DNA of 64,000 nt from Cynocephalus volans (taxonomy: Eukaryota > Chordata > Mammalia > Dermoptera > Cynocephalidae). The notes beneath the pieces are model-generated. The model saw nothing but the letters and a program-made list of their open reading frames with translations. It was not told where the DNA came from and did not search any database. The DNA lies in contig NC_084463.1 in the NCBI RefSeq assembly GCF_027409185.1, positions 49,780,907 to 49,844,906 of the forward strand. Direction: 5' to 3'. Made by a program: the position numbers and the translations under genes. Shown one piece after another: positions 46,130-58,257 of the stretch; positions within the stretch are counted from its first letter, which is position 1, and each line of letters starts with the position of its first letter.

Positions 46130-49100
46130 ACCTAATTCTTAACAGATGATTTTCAAATGAAAACTTTAGGCAAAAGTTTAGAATATTTCAAATCAACATG
46201 AATGTTCCATTATGTCAATCTCCTTACAAATAAATTCTACTTTATTAACAGAAGACACAAACTTATTAAGTTAAAATTTAGTTATTACCATTTAACAGTA
46301 GTGATACTTTATGAACCCAACAATGAAAGCTTGGATACTTTTTCTGCTGGAATCCTAAATACAAAGCAAAAAACAAAAAACAAACAAAAAAAAGCCCAAA
46401 AACCTAGCTGACAAAATCTCTTGGTTCAAGTAGACAGCCAGGCCTCACAACACCGTTGTTGTTGGTCAATGTTCACAAGTAACAGGATTCATATTTTCAA
46501 CATTTCACTTTATCTAGAGATACTAAAAGAAAAAAAATAAATTTTTACAGCTGTTAAATAACTGTAACTAAAGCCACATATCAGTAGTTTTAAAATAAAA
46601 AGGCACTACACTTTCCAAGTGATCTTATATTTGAATGTAGATTATGTTACCCACAAATACATCTGGGGAGTTAGAAAAAATCACATAACACCCTCTTTAA
46701 GGACTTTATCACAGAAAGGCAGATATTACCAGTACACTCAGAGAGAAGGGACTAAGAGAGCCCGGGAAGGAGCGGACAATCTTGGGTTTGCCTGGGGGGG
46801 CTGGCAGAGGCACAGAAGATGAAGGCTCAGAGGTCAGCCATCAGGCATCTCCTTCTTTCCAAGTATAAGCCTGCTTCAGAGGTGAACTCAGCTCAACAAA
46901 ACCCAGCACAGAGCAGAGAAACACAAACAAAAAGTGAAAAGGCTGAATAAAATTGTATATGAATGTAACTATTCAAAAACTCATAATACTGTAGCTATGT
47001 CATCATTTTAATCAAAAAACTAAGAAAATCTTTAGAAGACTAATGTTTACAATTACTAAACATCAATGTGGCACAGTTCATCTATGTGTACTTAAATAAC
47101 ATTTCTCCTTCTAGATCCTCTTTCAATAGCCACACCTAAACACTCACTTGAGATGCTTTTATTTCTAGGTAGGACCTGAATATCTACCTTTTTCTAGCAC
47201 ATCTGCCCCAGAGCCCACCCTCCTGAGCAGTGCTTACCACCTCCTACCTTCTCACGTGCTCCAGCTGCACCCTCTAACTGTGGTCTCCCTGGTGACCTCA
47301 GAACAGAGAGGAAAACATTCCGCCTCATCCTTTTAAAGAGACGGTGACCATTTAGTGTTCATTGATTAGCCCAATGACATCATCATGGTCACATAATCTC
47401 TTTAATGTAGTAAAACTACCCTCAAAATGCCTGCTTCAAGAATTCAGAAACTACCTGGAAATACACTTTTATATTTCACAACACTGAACATTTATAAAAG
47501 CAATGTTCTCAGGAATGAAAAACCAGTTTTAAAAATTCAAATTCCATATTAATCTGAAAACATAAACATGTTTATGGATTTAAGTTCTGAATAATCAGAA
47601 AAAATATAGTTGTTTCTGTTAAGTAGAATGAGATAAAGGACATATTCAGAACAGATCAGATCATTCCATATATGCAAAATTGATATCTTTTTATAATTTC
47701 TTCAACACTGGGAATCTAATATAAAATTTCAGTTAGCTTGTGAAATAAAAACATATGTATACCAAGGCAAAAGTAAAACAAAAAATTTTTAAATTTCTAG
47801 CACAACTTAGAATGAGTGTATCACTCTACCCACTATCCAGCACATTACACGGGGAACATGGTCAGTCACACCATATTAACACTGTTTTTTCTCAATAGGA
47901 AGAGAAAGGTGGGCTTCTCTGAAACTAGGAAAGTAAACAAACTGTAGGGTAAGACTGAATGTACTGAATTTAAAATTATCTTTCTACATTTCTAAGCACC
48001 AATTTCTTCTCAGCTGAAAACTGCTCTACTTCCTACTAACTAGAAGTAGGGATGATGCTATGAAATCTAAGGTTAAATATTATGTATGCATACATTTGTG
48101 CATGCGTGCGTGCACATGCACACATGCATGTAGAAACCTGGACTGCCACAATGGAGCCTATTGTCCAGGCCAAGGACTTGAAGCACTGGGAACCTCTTCC
48201 TACTCCACCTCCCAGCCTGAACCACCTTGGCATTTGAGTATTCCAGCCCTACCCTGACTTCCTTCTGGCAGACCTCTATACCAGAAGTGGGAAATGTGGA
48301 GGAACACTCTGCATCTGGCCAATAGGAACACCCTCTGCCGATTGCAAAGATGTACTGGCTAATGATAGAGGCCTGTGTATACATGCTGCTCTCCACTAAC
48401 TTCCAGCCTTTTAATATAAAATGTTTGCTACCTTGAGGCCTCTAGATGTAAAGAGGTTGCCAATGTATGATAAAGTAAACTTAAAAATGTCACCCCTTGT
48501 AAATGTCTATTTTCTTACTGTTTTGAACCCTAAGGCTATATTAAATAAAGTGATAAAAGTGGACATTATTGATTTGTTCTCAGGCTTTAAGGTAAAGCAT
48601 ATAGTCTTTCACCATTAAGCATGATATTAGCAGTACTTTTATACAGGCACCCTTTTACAGGTCTAGAAAATTCCTTCCTATTCCTAATGTGCTAGGAATT
48701 TTATTATAAATGGATTTTCGATATGTGAAATATTTTTGTGTCAATTGAAGTAATGTTTTTGCTGTTCTTTAGTCTACTATACTGTGTATTGTATTAATTG
48801 AGTTTTGAATGTTAAGTCAACATTGCATTTGTGAAATAATCTAATTTGGTCATGGTGTTGGTCATTTTTATATATTCCAGGATACAGTTTGGTAAAGTTT
48901 TTAAAGGACATCTGTGTCTGCATTCATTAGGGATGCTCATTCATATCATACCTTACATGTGATGCTTTTGTCTGGCTCTGATATCAACATAGATCTCATG
49001 GAATGAACCGAGGAGGATCCTCTCCTCACTTTTTTTTTTGTGAAAAAAGGGGTTGTGAATAATTAATATTGATTCTTCTTCATATTTAGTAGAATTGATC

Positions 49101-49800
49101 ATGCAAGACATCTAATTCTATGTTTTTCTTTGCAGAAAGATTTTTAAAATTATTTCAATTTCTTTACTTGTTGTAGGCCTAACTATATGTATTCCTTGAG
49201 TTTACTTTGATAATTTGTGCCTATCAAGTAGTTATGTCTCATGTGTCATATTCCATGTTTCTAAATTTTCTATACTGTTGTCATAAAAGGTTCAGGAAGT
49301 GCAACATAAAAGAATGAAGCTTTGGTGTGATTAATGAATGACCAAAAGTTTCTTCTGATATAGGATGGAGAATATGACTATAATTACTGTACTTAATACT
49401 CATATTTATTGTGTGAGTCAAACAGTTATTAAATCTAAAGGAAAACAGTGAAGCATTCCATTCGACTTCGGATTTTATCAAGATAGCACATTAGCCTACC
49501 TCTGTTTTTAAATCAGTATTTACACACATCAGAGAAGCAAATTTTAATAAAAACAGATATAAAATAATTTGGTAAATGAAAAATAAACAAATAAAATTTG
49601 ACAAATCAGAGTATTTACTTAGCCCTCCAAATGTTAGAGCTAAGAGTTTAAAATGTATAACAAAAAGATTCATGGAAAATGACAAAACTGACACATCTAT
49701 GCTCATATTAAGTGACATTACAACCATTACCAAGAGAATCACCATGTATACACTTGAAGAATGATCCCTTCAAAGGAGACATTGCTGGATACTGTCAGAG
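46130..49800. other. Unassigned intergenic DNA
   Basis: AT-rich and without long frames. A short alternating purine/pyrimidine patch (tgcatgcgtgcgtgcacatg) lies at about 48099-48125. No gene recognised. Confidence 0.4.
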
Positions 49801-49819
49801 GAAAAACATGTATGTAATA

Positions 49820-49990
49820 CAGTTCATGGGTGAAAGTGAGCAGTAGTTAGCACTGCTATGTGGATGAGGGCCAAGTGACAGGTGATCAGACCAGTGGTCT
49901 AGTCCTGCGATCCAGAAAGAGTGTGAAGATACAGATGAGAAGAATGAAGGTGCTGGCTATGAGTCCAATGCCAACTTGGAAAAGAAAGGC
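49820..49990 (-). pseudogene. Vomeronasal type-1 receptor (V1R) pseudogene fragment
   Basis: The minus strand near 49985-49905 encodes FQVGIGLIASTFILLICIFT then LFLDRRTRP, which resembles the first transmembrane helix and loop of a V1R pheromone receptor. After a frame change the bases at 49889-49842 encode LITCHLALIHIAVLTT, matching the well-known LITCHLAL start of V1R helix 2. A TGA follows soon after. Helix 3 and the rest are not recognisable in either direction. V1R genes are single-exon G-protein-coupled receptors of the vomeronasal organ and often decay in mammals. Two motifs in order on one strand make the identification good, although only about 50 codons remain. Confidence 0.75.
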
Positions 49991-49999
49991 ATTTTTAAT

Positions 50000-50930
50000 A
50001 ATATAAATTGAAATTGATCATTTTACCGGCAAAGAAGGAACATCTGAAAAAAAGAAATAGACCTCTTATCACTAATGTTATTTACCCCATAGTCAAAATT
50101 ATCACCAACATCATTTGAACTTTACCCATTTGTGCTGATTTACCTTCTTTTATATGAATTCTTAAAAGTACAGTCTGAATATTATTTTATCTATCAAATA
50201 CTCAATATACATTAATCACCAACACATCCACAATCACACATGTGCAGGGTGCACATTATCTATACTTCCATAGCCCCTGCGATTCACTGTTTAGAGAGCA
50301 TCGCTTTACTATCTTTACTTAATTCTTGCCACCAGAGCAATGATGTGCATATAAAAATAAGCCATGGTTGCCTGTGAAAATGAACTGAAGTAAATTTCAT
50401 GCTAATTAGAAAAGAATCACCCAAAAACATTTTTTAAATAAAAGTAGGGTGTGGTCTATCTTACATCAAATCCTTTAATACTTCTTCTTCATCAACCCTC
50501 TACATTTAACTACCCTTGTCTTTACATGATGAGCATCGTGATGGAGCCTAATCTTATCATAAAGTCAGCTGATTATTAACCTTGATTCTATCTGCACCGA
50601 AATTTCCCTTTGCCACATTCCCTAATATATTCACAAGATCAGGGGATTAGGGTGTGACATCTTTATGCCAACTGTATCTCCTCAAAATAATCCCAGCTCT
50701 CTCCCAGTTTACTTTCTATACCATAGACCTCCCATGTAAAGTATTCATCTAACAAAGGAAATTGCTTAAGCCCTGCTCTCAATTTCAAGAGGGCAGTACT
50801 TTTTTCTACTTTGTAACATTCATGAGATTGCATCAAAATATTTATATGGTGATTCTTTTCTTGAGACTTCAGTTATGAGGATACCTTCCTATGCCTTTAA
50901 AAATACTTAGGTCTCCATAGTGAAGACAAT
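50000..50930. other. Unassigned
   Basis: No gene or clear repeat was recognised upstream of the V1R remnant. Confidence 0.35.
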
Positions 50931-50934
50931 TCCA

Positions 50935-51025
50935 CTCCTTCCTTCCTTCCTCCTTCCTTCCTTCCTCCCTCCCTCCCCCCTCCTTCCTTCCTTCTTTCCT
51001 TCCTTCCTCCCGCCCTCCCTTTATT
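50935..51025 (+). repeat. CCTT/CCTC polypyrimidine microsatellite
   Basis: About 85 bases of ccttcc, ctccct and cttcctt units. Confidence 0.92.
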
Positions 51026-52260
51026 TATTATAGATATTCATAAGATACAAACCCAATTGTCACCTCTTTTGTCCATAATGTGAGAGTCAGATTCATACTG
51101 GGGGCATACCCATTACCAGAAATTACTTTTGTACCCTGTGTCCCTACCCAGTTATCCCCCAACCTTCCTCCCCTTCCCCCCACTCCACTTTGTAGACCTA
51201 GGAATGATCCCTCCCTGTGTAAGACCAATGCAGACAATTCCACTCTTGTCTTAACCAAGAGATATCTGTATCAGAACCCTTTGTAAATGTTCACAGAATG
51301 ATCCTGAAATCACATTATCATGATATTTCCCTGAATTCAGGCATTATTATTTTATCAGATTAAACCAATCTATGGCTTAGAACAATTCAACTGTATGACA
51401 CACACAAAAAATCCACACATTCACTCTATTTCTTTTTAGATATGACTGTTCAATTAGATTTTAAGATTATACAGCTCATAAATATAAATATGGAAAGCAA
51501 TGCAGATAGCAGAAAGTGCTCTTGGGTCATCCTCAGAAAATTATAGCTGAAGCAGAACATTGTTCCACACGTATGACTTATGTATCCATGTATATCATAG
51601 ATATATAATAAGGATAATATACATATATATATATAATAGCATATGTTATCACATGCTAGATTAAGAATTTGAAGAAAGAACAAAAATACATGGAATGCTT
51701 ATATAAATTTTTGCTCTTTCTTCAAATGCTTAATTTAGCAAAGAACTCATTTATTTATCTCAACTGCCAGAACCAAAAAACTGGTAATCCCAACAATATA
51801 CATCTGCACTCTCAGTTCAGTTGAAATCCGTTGGCATGTTCCACTTGGGAAAACACCAGGATAATATTGACTTATGCACAATGGTCTCTACAATTTAAAG
51901 TTCACCATCTAGTGCAAGGAAAACAATATTTGGTCATGAACCACTAATATATGTGTAATTATTTAATAACTATGTGTCTGAACCATTTTGTTATTGCCCT
52001 GTGTATATTATAGGCCATATACCAAAATGAAATAAAATAGTAGAAAAAGTAACATAGATAAGAATTTTAATGTTTCTTTTCTCACCCCAAGGCATATCCA
52101 GCTCACTTCCTCTAATTCATGGCCCCACTCTGTAACCGAATATCACATCCTGAGCAAAGAGTGTATCTGCTACTCCATCATGTGCATCCTTCTCCGATGA
52201 GACTCTGGAGGGCACTGGTGCTCAGCCTGGACTGGGGAGGACCGTGGTTCCCATGAACTG
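51026..52260. other. Unassigned
   Basis: AT-rich with a short (AT)n near 51620-51640. The 51030-51250 part may be an eroded retroelement, but I do not recognise it. Confidence 0.3.
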
Positions 52261-52267
52261 GTGTTAC

Positions 52268-52512
52268 CAGATAGATCACAAGACAGTCTGCTAAATATGA
52301 ATTTCAGATACATAATGAAAGTCATTTCATAGATAATTATTATGAATTACATGTATATATAAAATATATAATATATCCCCAATTATTACATGGAAGTATT
52401 ATGTGCAAATATGCAAAGATTTTACAGTTATACTAAAAAGTTATTTGTCTTTCTTAATTTTACACTTTACTCTGTGTCCTGTATTTTTATTTGGTGAATC
52501 TGGCAACCCCAA
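52268..52512. mobile_element. Possible diverged MER53-like element
   Basis: It begins accagatagatcac, has atgaatttcagata near 52300, and ends gtcctgtatttttatttggt then gaatctggcaacccc. These ends match the right arm of the 58070-58257 element, with AT-rich material between. Confidence 0.4.
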
Positions 52513-53145
52513 CATAAAATAATACTGGGATTTGAAAACATGGTACATACTAGGAGAAACAGGATAGAAGAAAAACTCATAGAGGTCGTATAGTCTAGTC
52601 TGAGTGTGAAGGAGAATTGGGTCCTAACACCTTAAAGGTCCTGATGCCTTGAAAAGTTACAAACCTGAATGCACATCTCAGCACTCACTGTGAGCAGTGA
52701 CAACCAGGCTGTCCCTGGGCTGAGGGTGAAGTCCTTGAGCATAATCGGAAGACAGATGATGCAGATCAAGCTCATCCTCACTATTTTTACTTTCAACTTA
52801 GAATATTCTTAGTATTGCAAGCCCCAAAGAGTATCAGCAGTCATAACTGTTGTAGGGAAAATAACATCATTACATGGACAAGGAACCAAAGACTGATCAT
52901 AATATCTATAGATTTAGACCAGATGTCCAAAAAAGAGAATGATTGTAATGAAAAGAGGAAACCACTTACAAACCCAATGCTATTTTGCATTAAAAAAGTG
53001 TTTTATTTTTAGAAAATGAAGTTCAATAACATTTATTTTCTTATTTATAATATCTAATATTTAGACTTGTATTATTTTAGGAATGATATCATATTAACAC
53101 AGTTCTTCACATTCTTCCCGATTTATATTTAAGTATAAACCTATG

Positions 53146-53223
53146 AGGGTACATCAAAAACTTCATGGAAAAAGAGAACTAAAAGATAATGCGAATCTTC
53201 CCATGATCTTTTTAATGTACCCT
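53146..53223. mobile_element. 78-bp mariner-like MITE with terminal inverted repeats
   Basis: The left end agggtacatcaaaaacttca (continuing tggaa) and the inverted right end agggtacattaaaaagatca (continuing tggga) match at 21 of 25 positions. The interior is about 28 bp and non-coding. Size and ends fit a Tc1/mariner-derived MITE. Confidence 0.75.
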
Positions 53224-55246
53224 TCTATAACACAAAACAACATCCTCTGTCTTATTTTATTGTTATAATAGTAAAAAACATCACATTCCTCATCAATTTC
53301 ACTATATTTTATGTACAGCACTGTAAAACCTATGACTGGTCACCGTCCTCTATGCGCCAGGAAGCCTGGTCAGGATCAGTCATGCCCATCCTCAGACATC
53401 CTCCCTATACATGGAATGCAGGGGCTTTTAACAAGAGAGAATTTAAGACAAACTTCTCTAATGCTCAAGAACAAAAGTTTTCTACTCATCAAGTTTTTTA
53501 AGGTTATGATGCCCTTGTGAGCAACAAATGGACAATTTCTGTCACTTTCTTCTATTTTCTACCTTATCATGATTCCATCCTCTCTGTCTTCAATTTTAAA
53601 GTCACATGAGCATTAGAAGGCATTAAACTGACTGAGCTCACATGTTAACTTGTAAATTTCAACAACTAAATAGAAATTTACTTAATTTTTGTAAATGTAT
53701 TTTCATATTGAGCTTATTGAAATTTGAATCTTTCAGAGAAAAAAGTAGGGAGACTAAATTTAGATTTTTTAATAAGGAAATGACATGTCACTCACATTTG
53801 TAAATTATTATTTTCTCATCACTAAACAATCTCATACAAGCTAATATATAGAATATTTTATGTTTTCAAAGATTTAGAAAACACCAAATATTAAATTTAA
53901 AGAAATATTTGAAATTATGATGAACATTACTACTCATTTACATAAGGTAGTCATTCACTCTATAGAGATTTGATATATAGCAGAAGATAATGTTTCCAGA
54001 CAGTTTTCTGGGAACAACAACAACAAAAAACCCCTGTATTCGCATATATACACACACACACACACACATATAGTCATCTCATAAAATTTCATTACTGTAA
54101 AATGTTAAAAAATCTCATGTTTTATGACATTATTAGCTACATAGTCCTAAAACATTAGAAATATACTAAAGGATCTCTAAACTTAAAACACAGAAATCTG
54201 ATTAAATTATTCTGAATTAGTTTAGATTTACCATGCCTTAAAAGATAAAAAAGGGTCATAATTTCATAAAATTTGTTGTACTAATTTATTAAAATAGTCA
54301 AATAAAATTTCAATTTAAATGTAACATCACAAAATTTCAAATTTCTTTCCACAAATCCATTCATTTATGTGCTGACTTTAACAAAATGTATATTTTGTCT
54401 GGAAACACTTACTGATTACTTACAATTCAGTGAGATATAAGAACTAAATTATGAGAGAATTACAGACATCACTGAGAAAATCCTGCTTCCTTTCACCATC
54501 CACCTGAGTCTTGAGCTGTCACTATTAATGAAGCTGAGAAACAGACACTCACCCAGCTGAGTCCTGGAGTAATTATGTGCATGTGAATTGTGGTCCCTAA
54601 GACATGGCTGTAAGGAAGGAATGCTGTCAGCTCATCTCCCTTTAGGTGCATAATTTTCATGCCACCTGTCGATGCAGGACATCCCAGGCCTTGAGATTGT
54701 TAGAAACAGAAGTCAACAAAGGGAAAACTGATGTTACTTTATTCCTTGGAAACAGCAGAGCAGGAGAAGCTGGGTTCCAAACATTTCCATGTGTGAGCTC
54801 AATGTCTCAGACAACCTTACCCAGGGGGTTGTCTGATCTCAGTCCTTGTCAACAAAAACAGAATTAAACAATAGTTCTAAATTCAATTAATATTTTTTAA
54901 ATTTTCAGGTCAGACTATCCAAAGTATCCTTGCTGACTCAGGAGATTCCTGATGGCCTTCACACATGTTCTTCAGTTGCCCCTGGATTTCAGGATTTTGA
55001 GTAGTCTTTATAGTACATTTTTGGGAATGGAAAAAAACGGGCCTTCATGTAACTTCCTAGGCAATGGGCTCTTTCCTCCAGAGGACACAGCCCTGAGCCA
55101 GCAAACATGGTACAGGATCCAGAATGCATATAACATTTTATGCCCATGGCCCAACCATGGGAGGTGCATTTTGGTGGACAGAAAAGATCCATTCAAGCCA
55201 AACAGAGGGTTGGAATGTGCACTGCCCTTGCCAAGATATCTTATTT
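53224..55246. other. Unassigned AT-rich DNA with an (AC)n run
   Basis: An (AC)n microsatellite lies at about 54050-54069. No gene was seen. Confidence 0.4.
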
Positions 55247-55660
55247 CTTTTTTTAAAATTTAATTTTATTTTGTCAATATACAATGTGTTTGATTATTGT
55301 GGCCCATTACCAAAACTTCCCTCCCTCCTCCCTCTTCCCCCTTCCTCCCAACAACCTCCTTTCTGTTCGCATGTCATATCGACTTCAAGGAATTGTAATT
55401 GTTATATCTTCTTCCTACCCCATTTGTGTATTTATTTATTTATTTTTAGCTCCCACAAATAAGTGAGAACATGCCATATTTCTTTCTGTGCCTGACTTGT
55501 TTCACTTAATATAATTCACCCTAGGTCCATCCATGTCATTGCAAATGGCAGTATTTCATTCATTTTATAGCTGAGTAGTAGTCCATTCTGTAGATATACC
55601 ACGTTTTCCGTATCCACTCATCTGATGATGGACATTTGCGCTGGTTCCAACTCAGCTATT

Positions 55661-55803
55661 TTTTTTTTCTTTTTGTCTTTTTCATGACCGGTACTCAGCC
55701 AGTGAGTGTACCGGCCATTCCTAGATAGGATCCGAACCCGTAGCAGGAGCGTCGGCTGTGCTCCCAGCACCACACTCTCCTGAGTGCACCACGGGCTCGG
55801 CCC
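55661..55803 (-). mobile_element. Full-length SINE, minus strand, nested in L1
   Basis: The reverse complement starts gggccgagcccgtggtgcac and ends with the tail hairpin and poly(A) (T run at 55661). The L1 sequence ccaactcagctatt (55647-55660) is duplicated as ccaactcttagctatt at 55804-55819, with a 2-bp difference. Confidence 0.9.
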
Positions 55804-56163
55804 CCAACTCTTAGCTATTATAAAGAGTGCTGCGATGAACATTGGAAAACAGGTATACCTTCGACTTGATGATTTCCATTCCTCTGGGTATATTCCCAGC
55901 AATGGGATAGCTGGGTCATATGGTAGATCTATCTGCAATTGTTTGAGGAACCTCCATACCATTTTCCACAAAGGCTGCACCATTTTGCAGTCCAACCAAC
56001 AATGTATGAGTTCCTTTTTCTTCGCAACCTCGCCAGCATTTATCATTCACAGTCTTTTGGATATTAGCCGTCCTAACTGAGGTGAGATGGTATCTCAGTG
56101 TGGTTTTGATTTGCATTTCCTGAATGCTGAGTGATGTTGAGCATTTTTTCATATGTCTGTTAG

Positions 56164-56293
56164 AGGGCCGAGCCCATGGCGCACTTGGTAGAGTGCTGCG
56201 CTGGCAGCGCGGCGACGCTCCCGCCGCGGGTTTGGATCCTATATAGGACTGACCGGTGCACTCACTGGCTGAGTGCCGGTCACGAAAAAACGA
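56164..56293 (+). mobile_element. Full-length SINE, plus strand, nested in L1
   Basis: It starts agggccgagcccatggcgca, carries gcgggtttggatcctatata (B-box side), and ends gtgccggtcacgaaaaaacg. Perfect target-site duplications catatgtctgttag flank it at 56150-56163 and 56294-56307. Confidence 0.95.
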
Positions 56294-56605
56294 CATATGT
56301 CTGTTAGCCATTCGTATATCTTCTTTTGAGAAATGCCTATTTAGCTTTTTTGCCCGTTTTTTAATTGGTTTACTTGTTTTTTTGTTTTAAAGTTGTTTCA
56401 GTTCCTTGTATATTCTGGATATTAATCCTTTGTCAGATGTATATTTTGAAAATATTTTCTCCCAACTGTCTTAACTCAGTTGTTTCTTTTGCTGTGCAGA
56501 AGCTTTTTAGTTTGATATAATCCCATTTGTTTATTTTTCCTTTGGTTGCCCATGCTTTTGGGGCATGAAGTCTGTGCCCACTCCTACTTCCTGAAGTGTT
56601 TTTCC

Positions 56606-58069
56606 TAGTTTTCTTTCAGCTTCCTTCTCTCTTTAAAACATCCTGTCACCTCTGCACAAATCAATGAATTCAGTTCACACTGAACTCTTTTTCCTACTGC
56701 AGTAGTGTTACTGAGTACAATCTGTCCTTACTGCTTCACCTAGTGTCCGGCTTCATTTATCTTTGAGATAAGGCAGGGAAAACTTTTCCTTTATAACCAA
56801 ACTAACTTTAAAATGGGCCTTGGAGTGCATAGACTTTAAGAACATTTTGGACTTTGGTGCCACAGGGACTAGGTTTCCAGTCCCTGTAATACCCCAGGCC
56901 TGATTGCTGTCCTCTTCTCTTAGTAGTAAAGTGGTGAAAAAATTAGGGAAGAACCTTAGGCAAGACCACCACCAAGTATGTTCTGGGCCCAGAGATCAGC
57001 AGGAATAATTCAGACCCAATTCAAGGAATTGAAGCGTAAGAATGTTGTTAAAAATGTTCCGTTTGACTGCCTTCTCTACACGTTTCTCTCATGCTTCTTT
57101 TTAAAGTCTTTTCATGATCGGTCTAACATCTGTCATGCCAACATATTACCTTAAAAGTTGCTGAAAAGGTGCCACGCTTGGGGAATGTGTTTGGAGGATT
57201 TTGCTTTTTCCCAGTTTTAGTCTTTAGAGTTTGGACTAGGAGAGAAGAGGAGAAAAGTTATCTTCCCTTCCTCTTCGCATGGCTTCAGTAGACCTTAACT
57301 TGAACCAACCAACAGACAGACCGCTAGGGAAAAGGAGACAGTTTCAAACTACAATAGGTCAAAGAGGAACTTAAATATGGGCAGAGATTGGACTACTCAG
57401 CTGTTGTAACTGTTTTAATATCCCAGATCCAACCAAGAATATACCATACACGCAGGTGTTAGAAAGGAACCCCGGAATCAAAAAGCTGCCCATTCCAGCC
57501 ACACTGAATCCATCATGAAACTAACATGAGAGGTTGCTGCATTGCAAACAACCCATGTGTTTACTACTAACTTGGCTTCCAAGATTCCAGACTGGGTTTT
57601 TGGCTGCAGTGTTCGAACACTGACACTAGAACACCACCAGTTAAAAAAGATTGCACCAAACAGAATATTTTTACTCTTTGGGAAGAAAATACCACTTTGT
57701 GCAGTGATTTGAATCACTTTGTGCAGTAATTTAATACATGCCTTAGGTGTGCCATCCAGTCCCAGATGGTGTGGGTACACAAAGAGATGGCCTGTCTTCA
57801 AGGAACTTAATGTCAAGTTCTGCAGACAAAACACATGCTCATCAGAAAGCTAGATCACAAATCATAATGATGTTATTAAATTCTGAAATAAATGGTATGC
57901 TCTATAAATTCTCACCTTAAGACTCAGTTTCAGTATGACTAGTTCCCAGAAGTCTTCCCTCAGATGGATATTTGTTCAACATGCACCCAAGTATCCTATG
58001 ATGACTCCTTTGCCCTGATATTTCTTATACTCTCACCTTGTCCCCCAATAGTCCAAAAGCGTTTGAGGT
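56606..58069. other. Unassigned
   Basis: No gene recognised. A short duplicated phrase, cactttgtgcagt, occurs at about 57690 and 57715. Confidence 0.35.
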
Positions 58070-58257
58070 GGGTTTGCCAGATTTAGCAAATAATAATATA
58101 GGACACCCAGGAATTTGAATATTAGATGAACAACAAATACATTTTTAGCATATGTATGTCTAGTGCAATATTTGGGACATACAACAATAATAATCCATGT
58201 TTATCCCAAAATGCAAATTTAACCATACATTCTGTATTTTTATCTGGCAACCTTACC
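58070..58257. mobile_element. Palindromic MER53-like non-autonomous DNA transposon
   Basis: The start gttgccagatttagcaaata (reading from 58069) is the approximate inverted complement of the end, ctgtatttttatctggcaac. Inner arms such as gcatatgtatgtctagtgca and caatatttgggacatacaac flank the centre. About 190 bp, no coding capacity. The family name is from memory. Confidence 0.6.

Larger units (their letters stand above)
55247..56605 (-). mobile_element. L1 3' fragment, minus strand, carrying two SINEs
   Basis: Minus-strand ORF2 C-terminal landmarks occur in order: [17 protein letters not shown] sequence near 56540, HMKKCSTSL near 56150, [12 protein letters not shown] near 56090, CWRGC near 56030, and the [14 protein letters not shown] region near 55590. 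The 3' UTR reaches about 55247. It is close to the L1 at 14.57 kb. Two SINE insertions split it. L1 sequence without the SINEs is about 1.1 kb. Confidence 0.9.

Noticed and set aside
49491..49745. Hydrophobic 84-codon frame as the continuation of the V1R gene
   Set aside because: It does not contain the expected helix-3 cysteine or other V1R motifs, so I left it out of the fragment.
55916..56311. A 131-codon minus-strand protein joining SINE and L1 residues
   Set aside because: It is a chimera of an L1 ORF2 fragment with the nested SINE at 56164-56293.
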